Translations under genes and position numbers: made by a program
Assembly: GCF_001544795.2 (NCBI RefSeq)
Contig: NZ_FCOI02000025.1
Coordinates: 1 to 64,000, forward strand
Direction of reading: 5' to 3'
Length of the DNA: 64,000 nucleotides
Source of the DNA: Caballeronia temeraria
GTDB taxonomy: Bacteria > Pseudomonadota > Gammaproteobacteria > Burkholderiales > Burkholderiaceae
Shown: positions 17,309-26,055 of the stretch, piece by piece
How the letters are laid out: each line of letters starts with the position of its first letter
Position numbering within the stretch: position 1 is the stretch's first letter
The notes under the pieces: generated by a model
What the model was told of the DNA's origin: nothing
The model's input: the letters and a program-made list of their open reading frames with translations, nothing else
Database searches by the model: none

Positions 17309-18379
17309 ATGAAGATCAGATTTCTTTCTTTCCCTCCAAAGTCAATCGTGGCGGCGATTGCCGCGAGCATGGTGCTGGTGGCGTGCGGCGGCAGCGACAA
17401 CCCCGCCGACACCGCCGCGACGGACAAGAGCGCCGCGGCGCCGAAATCCACCGCAAAGGCGGCGAGCGGCAACGGCTCAATCTTCTACGGCGTGAACGGC
17501 CATAACAGCAACGGCGGCGCATACGACACCACCAGCGTGCAGACGCAGATTACGCAATTGCAAGAGCTGGGCGCGACGATCTATCGTAATGACGTGTACA
17601 GCCAGACTTCAGCGAACATGGTCGCGGGTATTGCGAAGTCGATGGAGGAAGCCGGCATCACCATGTATCCGGTGATGCTCATGAACCTCAACTACAACAG
17701 CGAGGACGAAGCCTACGACGCCGGCTTCAAACTAGGCCAGCAAACCGCCAACAGTTACCACTACAAGTATTACGAAGTGGGCAACGAACTGGAGGCGAAG
17801 GCGCTCATCGGCAATGTCGACGGCACCGTCTGGTATCAGTACAACAACTGGTCGTACATGCTCGCGCGTGGCGCGATTCGCGGATTGATCGCAGGCGTGA
17901 AGTCCGTCGATGGTTCGGCGAAGATCGTGCTGGGCGGCACGTGGCTGCACACTGCGTTCTTCCAGATGCTCGCCGACGGTTCGCAGCCCGACGGCACGTG
18001 GGGCCATCCCGCCGTCAGTTGGGACGTCACGTCGTGGCACTGGTATTCGAGTCAGGGAGACATGACACACGCCTGCGGCGGCACCGGATGCCACGACGTC
18101 CTGCAGTTCCTGCATGACATGGGCAAGCCGGTCTGGATCAACGAGTTCGGCGTGCGCCCCGACTTCGGCTCGTATGGCCAGATCGCGACCTACATGACCG
18201 GCAGCCTGATGATGACGCAGTTCGCGAGCCTCGCGTCGAAGTACAACATCCAGTCGATTCAGGCATTCCAGCTTTATGACGATAGCGAAGGCGCATACGG
18301 TCTGCTCGAAGGCGACGGCCTCACGAAGAAAGCCGCGTATTGGGCTTACAAAGACTTCGTGCAGAGCCACCCGATGTAA
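17309..18379 (+). CDS. Glycoside-hydrolase-like lipoprotein (clan GH-A fold)
   Basis: The 356-aa protein begins with a lipoprotein signal (hydrophobic stretch, then LVACGG, modified Cys near residue 25), a low-complexity Ala/Ser/Lys linker and a TIM-barrel-type enzyme domain from about residue 55. YYEVGNELE around residue 155 looks like the acid/base Asn-Glu pair, and WINEFGV near residue 280 like the nucleophile Glu of clan GH-A enzymes. The substrate is not readable; similar proteins are called cellulase-family or GH39-like. It would be anchored in the outer membrane or periplasm. The start at 17309 is chosen for the signal peptide; the frame is open for 60 codons upstream. Confidence 0.78.
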   Translation: MKIRFLSFPPKSIVAAIAASMVLVACGGSDNPADTAATDKSAAAPKSTAKAASGNGSIFYGVNGHNSNGGAYDTTSVQTQITQLQELGATIYRNDVYSQTSANMVAGIAKSMEEAGITMYPVMLMNLNYNSEDEAYDAGFKLGQQTANSYHYKYYEVGNELEAKALIGNVDGTVWYQYNNWSYMLARGAIRGLIAGVKSVDGSAKIVLGGTWLHTAFFQMLADGSQPDGTWGHPAVSWDVTSWHWYSSQGDMTHACGGTGCHDVLQFLHDMGKPVWINEFGVRPDFGSYGQIATYMTGSLMMTQFASLASKYNIQSIQAFQLYDDSEGAYGLLEGDGLTKKAAYWAYKDFVQSHPM

Positions 18380-18477
18380 TCATCGCGGTAAGAAACGGAA
18401 AGGCGGGCGCGTTCAAGCTGCGGCGCGGACGTGCCGTTATCGCGGCTTTGCGAAACCGGATGACGAGGAGGCCCGCG

Positions 18478-18765
18478 ATGCAGATCAACAGTGCCACCAC
18501 GGCCGCCTACACGCTCGCCGACAAGCCCTCGCCGCGCCGCCCCGCCCCTGCCGGCGACACGGCGGAGGTCACGCAAGACACATCCGCCGACGCCGCTGCG
18601 GCACCACAATCCGACCCGCCGTCATCGATGAAATCATTCGCCTATGGCGCGCTCGGCCTCGAACGCCCCGAATTGCAAGCGACCGACACGAATGGCTTCT
18701 ATACCGCGGGCAAATGGGTGGCGGCGGCGGCGACCATCGGCGGCATCGTGTCCTTGTTCGTCTGA
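18478..18765 (+). CDS. Small hypothetical protein with C-terminal membrane segment
   Basis: This is a 95-aa protein with a Pro/Ala/Asp-rich, probably disordered first 50 residues, then LERPELQATDTNGFYTAGKW and a C-terminal hydrophobic helix (VAAAATIGGIVSLFV), a tail-anchor-like layout. The ATG at 18478 has an excellent GAGGAG ribosome-binding site 8 bp upstream. No family recognised. It follows the glycoside hydrolase by about 100 bp on the same strand. Confidence 0.6.
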   Translation: MQINSATTAAYTLADKPSPRRPAPAGDTAEVTQDTSADAAAAPQSDPPSSMKSFAYGALGLERPELQATDTNGFYTAGKWVAAAATIGGIVSLFV

Positions 18766-18993
18766 ATTAATACCTGGGAATAACTTGCCGGATTGGCGCG
18801 CTGCTCCGCCTATCGAATGGCGAGGCATCGCGGGAAGATTGCGCTGCGTGATGATCACATCCGACACGCCGCACATCTTCCTTCGACACTACGCCCGGTC
18901 ATGCAAGCTTCGTCTTCACTCGAATTCCGCCTTCGTGGCCACACGCCCGCAGTGCGCCCGGCCATCGTGCGTTAGCCCGGCGACGCTCTGAAC

Positions 18994-19524
18994 ATGTTCA
19001 GCAAGCTCATCGCCAGTGCGCTCCTTGCCTTCGGTGCGGGCACGCTTTCCGGTTGCACATGGACGCTGATCACCGCCGCCGATGCCGCCGGCTCGCTCGT
19101 GCAGGCGGGCTTCACGGTCGCGTCGAACTATTCGTCGCCGACATCGGTGACGGGCTCGCCCGCTGCGCTGCAATCGGTGTGCATCGAACTGAATCAGAGC
19201 GTCGCGACAGGCGACTTCGTGCCCGCGCTGCAAGTCGCCTTGCAGCGGCGCGGCGTGAATTCGGCGGTCTACAACCCCGGCACGTCCCCGCCCGGTTGCG
19301 AAGCGATGTTCGTCTATGGCGCGACCACGAACTGGGACAAGCGCGCGTTCAGCGGCGAACCGGTCTCGTATCTGTCGACGATCGATCTGACGATCGTGCG
19401 GCAAGGACAGATTCTCGTCACCGCGCGCTATGACACCAACGGCCTGAACGTCGACCGATTCGCCAGCGCGCGGCAAAAGCTCGATGCGCTGGTCGACCGT
19501 ATGGTGGTGTCCCGCACACAGTAG
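18994..19524 (+). CDS. Putative lipoprotein, function unknown
   Basis: The 176-aa protein has a signal peptide ending in the lipobox LSGC (Cys21). The mature part carries two further cysteines (SVCIELN and PPGCEAMF) that may form a disulfide, and an alternating beta-rich C-terminal half (YLSTIDLTIVRQGQILVTARYDT). It resembles the small Sbal_3080-type lipoproteins, a low-confidence impression. It is transcribed toward a good terminator at 19619-19656. The 228-bp gap before it shows no gene. Function unknown. Confidence 0.72.
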   Translation: MFSKLIASALLAFGAGTLSGCTWTLITAADAAGSLVQAGFTVASNYSSPTSVTGSPAALQSVCIELNQSVATGDFVPALQVALQRRGVNSAVYNPGTSPPGCEAMFVYGATTNWDKRAFSGEPVSYLSTIDLTIVRQGQILVTARYDTNGLNVDRFASARQKLDALVDRMVVSRTQ

Positions 19525-19618
19525 CGCGCGCTTTCCTTACGGCATCTTTCCGATGCCATTTCACGCGTGGAACCGGTGCTAATCTGCCGACGCTGTAGTT
19601 GTTGACCGATCCCTCTTG

Positions 19619-19656
19619 CGGCTCGCCATTGTTCTTCTGGCGGGCCGTCTTTTTTT
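19619..19656 (+). terminator. Intrinsic terminator after lipoprotein gene
   Basis: The stem CGGCTCGCC / GGCGGGCCG (9 bp, one G-U pair) with an 11-nt loop is followed by TCTTTTTTT. It ends the plus-strand transcript of the lipoprotein gene and abuts the 3' end of the convergent histidine kinase gene. Confidence 0.85.
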
Positions 19657-19658
19657 AA

Positions 19659-21008
19659 TCACACGATTTCGCTGGACTGCTCCGATAACGGTTGTGCGTA
19701 GCATGCGCGCAATCCTGCGTCGGTGTTCTGGAGCACAAAACGAGCGCCGCTGCGCCGCGCCGTTTCCGACACGATGGAAAGACCGAGACCGCTGCCCATC
19801 GTGCGCGTGCCGGGAATGCGATAAAAAGGCTCGAGCACACGGGACAGCTCGTCGTCGGGAATGCCCGGTCCCGAGTCCTTCACCTCCAGCAGCAATTCAC
19901 GTCCGCTCAATGTGACGGACACATCCACTCTGCCGCCCTGCGGCGTGTATCGCACCGCGTTGTCGACGAGATTGCGCAATACGACCGCCAGCGCGGGGGC
20001 ATCCGCGATCACGTCGACATCGTCGACACGATCGAGCCCGAGATCGACGTGCTTGTCCTGCGCCAGGTTCACCGACTGGATCACGACATCCGTCGCGAGT
20101 TCTCGCAGCGATATGACCGATGGCTTCATCGACGAACCATGCTGCGAACGTGCGAGCGCGAGCAACTGTTCGACGAGGCGCGCAGTGCGCCGTATCGCGG
20201 CGTGAAACGAGACGAGCCGCTCGCGTGCGACGACCGCCGTGTCCGCCGCGCTCAGATGCTCCGCCTGCAAGGAAAGCGCCGCAAGCGGAGAACGCAGCTC
20301 GTGCGCGGCATCGGCGATGAAGCGGCGCTGCTGGGTCATCGCCTCCTTGAGCCGGCCGATCAGCCGGTTGATCGACGTGACGAACGGCAGCAACTCGTTA
20401 GGGATGTCCTTGTCGGACAGCGCATCGAGTGTTGCATCGTCCTGCAGGTCCACGACGCTTGCGAGACGGCGCACCGGCAACAGCATCCGGCGCACCAGAA
20501 AGACGACCAGCGCGACCAGGACGGGCGTCAGCGCGAGCATCGGCAGGAGCGTGCGCATTGCGCCGTCGCGGGCGATTTCGTCGCGGATCATCGACAGCTC
20601 CGCGACCGCGATCCGGTCGCCCGAATGCAGCGTGCGCACATCGACACGCCAGCGTTTGCCGTGCGCTTCGAGGTTATGCAGCCCGTCAGGCAGCGTCGCC
20701 GGAACGATGATCGGCGTGGCGGCATTCTCGCCTTCCGAAGGGTGTCCCAGCCGCGCGATGACGAGCCGCACGTCCGAATCGCGACTGCCCTGCCACGCGA
20801 CGGCGTTCGCGTCCAGAACGAGCTTTTTCGCGTCGATCAATGCGCCGATCTCGCCGAGATGACCGTCCTGCAGCCGGTTCGCTTCGTGATAGGCCGCGGC
20901 GAACGACGCCGCCCCCGCGATCACGCTCAACGCCACGACGACGCAGACGATCCACCACGTGAGCCGCGCAGTCATGGAGCGGTGCGTGCGACTTTGATGC
21001 GTATCCAT
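19659..21008 (-). CDS. Sensor histidine kinase (QseC/PmrB-like), orphan
   Basis: The 449-aa membrane kinase has TM1 at about residues 17-40, a periplasmic sensor of about 110 residues, and TM2 at about 152-173 followed by a short HAMP-like region. The dimerisation domain has the phospho-accepting His236 (AHELRSPLAAL). The ATPase domain has N box LRNLVDNAVRYTPQGG, G1 DSGPGIPDDE and G2 GSGLGLSIV. The architecture matches the QseC group, normally paired with an OmpR-type regulator in the same operon, but neither flank encodes one. Its partner must lie elsewhere, possibly the orphan regulator at 28.3 kb. Confidence 0.9.
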   Translation of the reverse strand: MDTHQSRTHRSMTARLTWWIVCVVVALSVIAGAASFAAAYHEANRLQDGHLGEIGALIDAKKLVLDANAVAWQGSRDSDVRLVIARLGHPSEGENAATPIIVPATLPDGLHNLEAHGKRWRVDVRTLHSGDRIAVAELSMIRDEIARDGAMRTLLPMLALTPVLVALVVFLVRRMLLPVRRLASVVDLQDDATLDALSDKDIPNELLPFVTSINRLIGRLKEAMTQQRRFIADAAHELRSPLAALSLQAEHLSAADTAVVARERLVSFHAAIRRTARLVEQLLALARSQHGSSMKPSVISLRELATDVVIQSVNLAQDKHVDLGLDRVDDVDVIADAPALAVVLRNLVDNAVRYTPQGGRVDVSVTLSGRELLLEVKDSGPGIPDDELSRVLEPFYRIPGTRTMGSGLGLSIVSETARRSGARFVLQNTDAGLRACYAQPLSEQSSEIV

Positions 21009-21098
21009 TCGATATCTCTTTTTTAGGTATCGCAGGGTTCTGTTTTTCAGGCGCAGGAAGGAATGCTAGCATCGCCGTGGATAGAATCTATTTTTAAG

Positions 21099-21109
21099 TG
21101 GTCGGACCA
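21099..21109. promoter_or_regulatory. FadR/LldR-type operator, copy 1
   Basis: TGGTCGGACCA fits the TGGTNNNACCA pattern bound by LldR/PdhR/GlcC-group GntR regulators. It ends 12 bp before the ATG of the FadR-type regulator gene, so occupancy would block that gene's expression (autoregulation). A near copy stands before the transporter gene. Confidence 0.65.
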
Positions 21110-21121
21110 GTGAGGCGCGCC

Positions 21122-21889
21122 ATGCTCGTAGAGAATCAGGAAGATGCCCTGCAGATCGCCGATGTCGTCGCCGGACGCATCGAGAGCCTGATCGTGGACG
21201 GTGTGCTCAAACCCGGTCAGGCACTGCCTTCGGAGCGGCGTCTCACGGCGAAGCTCGGCGTATCGCGCTCGGCGGTGCGCGAAGGACTGAAGGTGCTGCG
21301 CACGCGCGGCATCATCGAGACTTCGCACGGACGCGGCTCGTTCGTCGCCGCACTGACGACGCAACCGGCACTCACGCCGATGATGCATCTGCTCGGCTCG
21401 CAACCGCGCACGCTCTATGACATCTTCGAAGTGCGCGAAATGCTCGAAGCCGAATCGGCGCGGCTCGCGGCGCTGCGCGGCACGCAGGCGGATTTTTCCT
21501 TGATCACGCGTCGATATGAAGAAATGCTCGCAGCAAACGAAAGCGACGTGGCCGAATCGACACGCGCGAGACTCGACTACAACTTCCATCTCTCGATCTG
21601 CGAGGCATCACACAACCCGGTTCTCGTGCACACGCTGAGTTCGTTGACGGATCTGCTGCTCAGTACCGTCTTCGCGTCGGTTAACAACCTCTACCATCGC
21701 GAGGCGCAAAAGCGCGTCATCGACAAGCAGCACGCCCGTCTCTACAAGGCGGTGCTCGGCAAGCAACCGGAGCAGGCGCGCCGTGCCGCGAGCGCGCACA
21801 TCACCACGACGACCGCGTGCATGCGCGAGATCGAGGCGGAAGAACAGCGCCTGGTGCGCGCCACGCTGCGCCTGAAAGGTTGGGCATGA
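21122..21889 (+). CDS. GntR-family (FadR subgroup) regulator
   Basis: The 255-aa protein has an N-terminal winged HTH (GVLKPGQALPSERRLTAKLG, SRSAVREGLKVLRTRGIIE, residues 20-80). A C-terminal all-helical FCD domain follows, with metal-ligand candidates in RLDYNFHLSICEASHNP (Asp/His) and later His residues. FCD regulators of this type sense 2-hydroxy acids such as lactate or glycolate. The next genes encode a transporter and D-lactate dehydrogenase, and TGGTNNNACCA operators precede both transcripts, so it is probably the lactate-type regulator of this unit. The ATG at 21122 is preferred to a GTG at 21098 that lies inside the operator. Confidence 0.88.
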   Translation: MLVENQEDALQIADVVAGRIESLIVDGVLKPGQALPSERRLTAKLGVSRSAVREGLKVLRTRGIIETSHGRGSFVAALTTQPALTPMMHLLGSQPRTLYDIFEVREMLEAESARLAALRGTQADFSLITRRYEEMLAANESDVAESTRARLDYNFHLSICEASHNPVLVHTLSSLTDLLLSTVFASVNNLYHREAQKRVIDKQHARLYKAVLGKQPEQARRAASAHITTTTACMREIEAEEQRLVRATLRLKGWA

Positions 21890-21986
21890 CGCCAGCGAAG
21901 CGCACGAGCGCACAATCGTGCGCAAGCGCGGGCGCGCGCATCGGCATTGGATCATCCGTGAATTCACGCCTGGCACGAGAAAAATA

Positions 21987-22001
21987 ACTGGTAGGACCAG
22001 T
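21987..22001. promoter_or_regulatory. FadR/LldR-type operator, copy 2
   Basis: ACTGGTAGGACCAGT is a perfect 6-3-6 palindrome containing the TGGTNNNACCA core, about 95 bp upstream of the transporter gene. With the copy at 21099 it forms the expected operator pair for the adjacent FCD-type GntR regulator. Confidence 0.7.
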
Positions 22002-22095
22002 GGTTTGACGTCTCGACAGTCTCTTACTGGCACGGAACAATGCGCAGCAGCAAAGCCAGTAGCGGCATGAAGCCGCACGATTCAGGAGACTCACG

Positions 22096-23424
22096 ATGAA
22101 CCCAAACAGCCCGTCCGCAACCACCGCGTTCGAAAACGCGACTTATGCGAAAGTAACCTGGCGCCTCTTGCCCTTTCTATTCATCTGCTATGTCGCGGCC
22201 TATCTGGACCGCGTGAACGTGGGCTTCGCGAAGTTGCAGATGCTCAACGATCTGAAGTTCAGCGAGTCGGTGTATGGGCTCGGCGCGGGGATCTTCTTCA
22301 TCGGCTATTTCATCTTCGAGGTGCCGAGCAATGTCTTGCTGCATCGCGTGGGCGCGCGCGTGTGGATCAGCCGCATCATGGTGACGTGGGCGCTCGTGTC
22401 GGCCGCTTCGCTCTTCGTGACGACACCCGCGATGTTCTACACGTTGCGCTTTCTGCTCGGCGTCGCGGAGGCCGGGTTTTTCCCGGGCATCGTGCTGTAT
22501 CTGACGTACTGGTTCCCGGGCACGCGGCGCGGCCGCATGAACGCGCTCTTCATGATCGGCATTCCGGTGGCGGGTGTGGTCGGCGGGCCTTTGTCGGGCT
22601 GGATCATGCAGGCGTTCAACGGCGTTCACGGTCTCTCGAACTGGCAATGGCTCTTTCTGCTAGAAGCGGTGCCATCGCTCGTGCTCGGCATCATGACGCT
22701 GTTCATGCTGCCCAACGGCATTCGCGCGGCAGCGTGGCTGAACGAGCAGGAAAAGCAGCTTCTCGAAGAGCACATCGCGCGCGAAGCGCCTGCCGGCGCG
22801 GATCATTCGCTGAAGCACGTCGTGTCGAACGGCCGTGTCTGGCGTCTCGCCGCAATCTACTTCTGCTGCATGATGGGCCTCTATGGCGTGAGCTTCTATC
22901 TGCCGACGCTCATCAAGACGGCGGGCGTGAAAGACGCGCTCGACGTCGGCCTCTTCACCGCGATTCCCTATGCAGTCGCGATGGCGTCGATGATTCTCGT
23001 CGCGCGTTCCTCCGACCGTCGCAACGAGCGCCGCTGGCATCTCGCGCTGGCTGCCGTCGCCGCCGCGGCAGGCTTCTATGCAAGCACGCTCCATACGGGC
23101 AATCTCGCGCTCGCACTGGTCACGCTCTCGGTCGGCACGGCGGGCGTGTTGTCGATGATGCCGGTATTCTGGACCTATCCGAGCAGCGTGCTGACCGGCA
23201 CCGCCGCCGCGGCGGGTATCGCGATGATCAATTCGATCGGCAATCTCGCGGGCTTCGTCAGTCCGTCGATCATCGGCTGGATGAAGGACGTCACGCACAG
23301 CACGAACGCCGGGCTGGTTGTCGTGGCGGCGGCGCTCGTCGTCGGCGCGGTGCTGACGCTCACGCAGCGCGCGGCGGCAACGACGCATGCGGAGTCTTCG
23401 CCTTCGGAACCGCGCCGCGCGTGA
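22096..23424 (+). CDS. MFS transporter, anion:cation symporter (ACS) family
   Basis: This is a 442-aa twelve-helix major-facilitator protein. The N-terminal PFLFICYVAAYLDRVNVGFAK and GIFFIGYFIFEVPSNVLLHRVGARVWI are hallmarks of the ACS group, which carries organic anions such as tartrate, glucarate and phthalate with protons. It is 7 bp upstream of D-lactate dehydrogenase and preceded by an LldR-type operator. The likely substrate is therefore D-lactate or another 2-hydroxy acid, although lactate is more usually carried by LldP permeases. AGGAGACTCACG precedes the ATG. Confidence 0.88.
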   Translation: MNPNSPSATTAFENATYAKVTWRLLPFLFICYVAAYLDRVNVGFAKLQMLNDLKFSESVYGLGAGIFFIGYFIFEVPSNVLLHRVGARVWISRIMVTWALVSAASLFVTTPAMFYTLRFLLGVAEAGFFPGIVLYLTYWFPGTRRGRMNALFMIGIPVAGVVGGPLSGWIMQAFNGVHGLSNWQWLFLLEAVPSLVLGIMTLFMLPNGIRAAAWLNEQEKQLLEEHIAREAPAGADHSLKHVVSNGRVWRLAAIYFCCMMGLYGVSFYLPTLIKTAGVKDALDVGLFTAIPYAVAMASMILVARSSDRRNERRWHLALAAVAAAAGFYASTLHTGNLALALVTLSVGTAGVLSMMPVFWTYPSSVLTGTAAAAGIAMINSIGNLAGFVSPSIIGWMKDVTHSTNAGLVVVAAALVVGAVLTLTQRAAATTHAESSPSEPRRA

Positions 23425-23431
23425 GGTCATC

Positions 23432-25156
23432 ATGTCCGCTACTGCTCCTTCCGCCCTTGCGCTCGGCACGTCGCGCACGAACCTGATTGCATCGCTCGGC
23501 GATATCGTCGGCGTACGCAATGTGCTGACCCGCGATGACCAGACGCGCCGCTATCGCACCGGTTATCGCTTCGGCAGCGGCCGCGTGCTGGCGGTCGTGC
23601 GGCCCGGCACGCTCGTCGAGCAATGGCACGTGCTCGCCGCATGCGTCGCCGCGCGCGCAATCGTCATCACGCAGGCATCGAACACCGGACTCACGGGCGG
23701 CTCGACACCCGACGGCGATGACTACGATCGCGACATCGTCATCGTCAGCACGACGCGCATCAGGCAAGTGCATCTGATCAAGGGCGGGCATCAGGTGGTG
23801 TGTATCGGCGGCACGACGCTCGATCAACTCGAACGCGCGCTGAAGCCGCTCGGGCGCGAGCCGCATTCGGTGATCGGCTCATCGTGCATCGGCGCATCGG
23901 TGCTGGGCGGCATCAGCAACAACTCGGGCGGCTCGCTCGTGCATCGCGGACCGGCCTATACGGAGATGGCCGTGTTCGCCGCCGTCGATGCATCGGGCAC
24001 GCTGCGCCTCGTGAATCATCTGGGCATCGATCTCGGCAGCACGCCCGACGAGATTCTGTCGCGCATCGAGAACGGCACGTTCACGGATGCCGACGTGCAC
24101 GAAGGCGCGGCTGCCTCCGATCACGAATACGCGACCCATGTCCGGGATGTCGACGCACCCACGCCCGCGCGCTTCAATGCGGACACGCGGCGTCTCTTCG
24201 AAGCATCCGGATCGGCCGGCAAGGTGATGACGTTCGCCGTGAGGCTCGACACCTTCGCGGCGGAGCGCGGCGCAAAGGTGTTCTACATCGGCACGAACGA
24301 CACGAGCGTGCTGACCGATATCCGCCGCCACGCGCTCGCGAACTTCGCGCATCTGCCCATCGCGGGCGAGTATCTGCATCGCGATGCGTTCGATGTCGCG
24401 AAGCAGTACGGCAAGGACCTGTTCGTCATCATCGACAAGTTCGGCACGGATCGATTGCCCCTGTTCTTCGGTCTGAAGACGCGTTGCGATGCATGGTTCG
24501 AACGCCTCGGGTTCATGCCGAAGCATATGAGCGATCGCGTGCTGCAATGGCTGAGCGAGCGCTTGCCCGAACATCTACCCGCGCGGCTCATGAAGTATCG
24601 CGAAGCCTACGAGCATCATCTGATGCTGAAGGTGTCGGCGGCGGGCATCGACGAAGCGCGCGCGTTTCTCGCGAAGCGTTTCGCCGATGGCGGCGGCGCG
24701 TATTTCGAATGCACCGATGAAGAAGGCCGCAAGGCTTTTCTGCATCGCTTCGCGGCGGCAAGCGCGGCGGTGCGCTATCGCGCGGTGCATCATCGTGAGG
24801 TCGAGGATATCGTCGCGCTCGATATCGCGTTACGTCGCAACGACCGCGACTGGTTCGAGCGGCTGCCGGAGAAGATCGAGCGCCCGATCATTTTGAAGCT
24901 GTATTACGGGCACTTTCTGTGTCACGTGTTTCATCAGGACTACATCGTCGTCAAGGGTAACGACTGCATGGCGCTCGAACACGAGATGCTCGAACTGCTC
25001 GATGAGCGCGGCGCCGAATATCCCGCCGAGCATAACGTCGGGCATCTCTATGAAGCGAAGCCGCAGCTCGCCGGCTTCTACAAGCAGCTCGATCCGTGCA
25101 ACTGCTTCAATCCCGGCATCGGCAAGACATCGAAATTCGCGGCATACCGCGAGTAG
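23432..25156 (+). CDS. dld: D-lactate dehydrogenase (FAD, quinone-linked)
   Basis: The 574-aa flavoprotein oxidises D-lactate to pyruvate and passes electrons to quinone at the inner membrane. The FAD-binding PCMH-type domain is at residues 20-220, with ITQASNTGLTGGSTPDGDDYDR and VIGSSCIGASVLGGISNNSGGSLVHRG. The membrane-binding and cap regions specific to Dld follow (HHLMLKVSAAGIDEARAFL, LYYGHFLCHVFHQDYIVVKG, DPCNCFNPGIGKTSK at the end). Length matches E. coli Dld (571 aa). The start at 23432 sits 7 bp after the transporter stop with GAGG in the gap. The two genes form a 2-hydroxy-acid uptake/oxidation unit. Confidence 0.93.
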   Translation: MSATAPSALALGTSRTNLIASLGDIVGVRNVLTRDDQTRRYRTGYRFGSGRVLAVVRPGTLVEQWHVLAACVAARAIVITQASNTGLTGGSTPDGDDYDRDIVIVSTTRIRQVHLIKGGHQVVCIGGTTLDQLERALKPLGREPHSVIGSSCIGASVLGGISNNSGGSLVHRGPAYTEMAVFAAVDASGTLRLVNHLGIDLGSTPDEILSRIENGTFTDADVHEGAAASDHEYATHVRDVDAPTPARFNADTRRLFEASGSAGKVMTFAVRLDTFAAERGAKVFYIGTNDTSVLTDIRRHALANFAHLPIAGEYLHRDAFDVAKQYGKDLFVIIDKFGTDRLPLFFGLKTRCDAWFERLGFMPKHMSDRVLQWLSERLPEHLPARLMKYREAYEHHLMLKVSAAGIDEARAFLAKRFADGGGAYFECTDEEGRKAFLHRFAAASAAVRYRAVHHREVEDIVALDIALRRNDRDWFERLPEKIERPIILKLYYGHFLCHVFHQDYIVVKGNDCMALEHEMLELLDERGAEYPAEHNVGHLYEAKPQLAGFYKQLDPCNCFNPGIGKTSKFAAYRE

Positions 25157-25161
25157 TTTAC

Positions 25162-26055
25162 TTACGCGACAAGCTTCGCTCGCAACATCACCACATCCGC
25201 GGTGCTCATCGACAAGCCTTGCGCGAGATAGTTGTTCAACGTCCCGAACTGTCGATGCATCTCCTCGAACGCCGCTTCGATCGTCGCGCTTTGCGCGCGA
25301 TAAAGCGGCGCGACCGATTGCTCGTTCGTCGCGGGCCGCGCCGCATGCGCCTTCATGCGCGCGTCGATTTGCGACTGCGCCGCCGTGTTCGTCAGCAGAT
25401 AGTCCTGAATGATCACATCGAGCGGCACATCGGCGATGGAAAGCATCAGCGCCGCCGCCCAGCCCGTGCGATCCTTGCCCGCCGTGCCGTGAATCACCTG
25501 CGCGCCCGGCACGCGCGCGAGCCGCGTGAGCAGCAAGCCGAACTGCAAACGCGCGGCCGGATCCGTGACGAGCTGACGCTGCCGTGCGCTCATCCATGCA
25601 TTCGCGGCCGATGCATCGGCGGGCATCGCGGTGGATACATCGATCGGCGCGATTTCGTGCGTCTCGCGCACCGCGTCCGACGGCACGCGGTCCGGCGCGA
25701 GCGAAGCCTCGGCCACGACACGCAGATCATGCACGGCGCGCAGCGATAAGCGTCCGAGGATCGCGGCGTCCGCATCGTCGGGCGTGAGCGCGCCGGAACG
25801 ATAGAACACGCCGCGCCGCAAGCGGCCGCCATCGACGGTCGGATAGCCCTCGCCGACGCCCGCTACATCGCGGAAATTCTCGACCGAAGCCAGCCTCGGC
25901 GTTTGCGCCACGCTCTGATCCTCGCCGGCCCCGCCACACGCCGAGAGCAGCGCGCTCGCGCCGAACGTGGTCGACAGCAACGCGACGCGCGCGCCGCCAC
26001 GAATGAAAGCGCGACGCGACAACGGCGCCGGACACAGGGACGAAGCAGGCATCAT
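25162..26055 (-). CDS. Tat-exported tyrosine-phosphatase-like lipoprotein, catalytic Cys missing
   Basis: The 297-aa protein starts with a twin-arginine signal (PLSRRAFIRGG) and lipobox LLSAC (Cys40), so it is probably a Tat-exported lipoprotein. The rest is the LipA/SivD-like tyrosine phosphatase fold (NFRDVAGVGEGYPTVDGGRLRRGVFYRSG). The P-loop, normally HCxxGKDRTG, reads HGTAGKDRTG: position 190 is Gly (codon GGC at 25486-25488) instead of the nucleophilic Cys. The general-acid region and Arg196 remain. It is predicted catalytically dead unless this is a sequencing error. Its start overlaps the histidine-kinase stop (ATGA), so it belongs to that two-component operon. Confidence 0.85.
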   Translation of the reverse strand: MMPASSLCPAPLSRRAFIRGGARVALLSTTFGASALLSACGGAGEDQSVAQTPRLASVENFRDVAGVGEGYPTVDGGRLRRGVFYRSGALTPDDADAAILGRLSLRAVHDLRVVAEASLAPDRVPSDAVRETHEIAPIDVSTAMPADASAANAWMSARQRQLVTDPAARLQFGLLLTRLARVPGAQVIHGTAGKDRTGWAAALMLSIADVPLDVIIQDYLLTNTAAQSQIDARMKAHAARPATNEQSVAPLYRAQSATIEAAFEEMHRQFGTLNNYLAQGLSMSTADVVMLRAKLVA

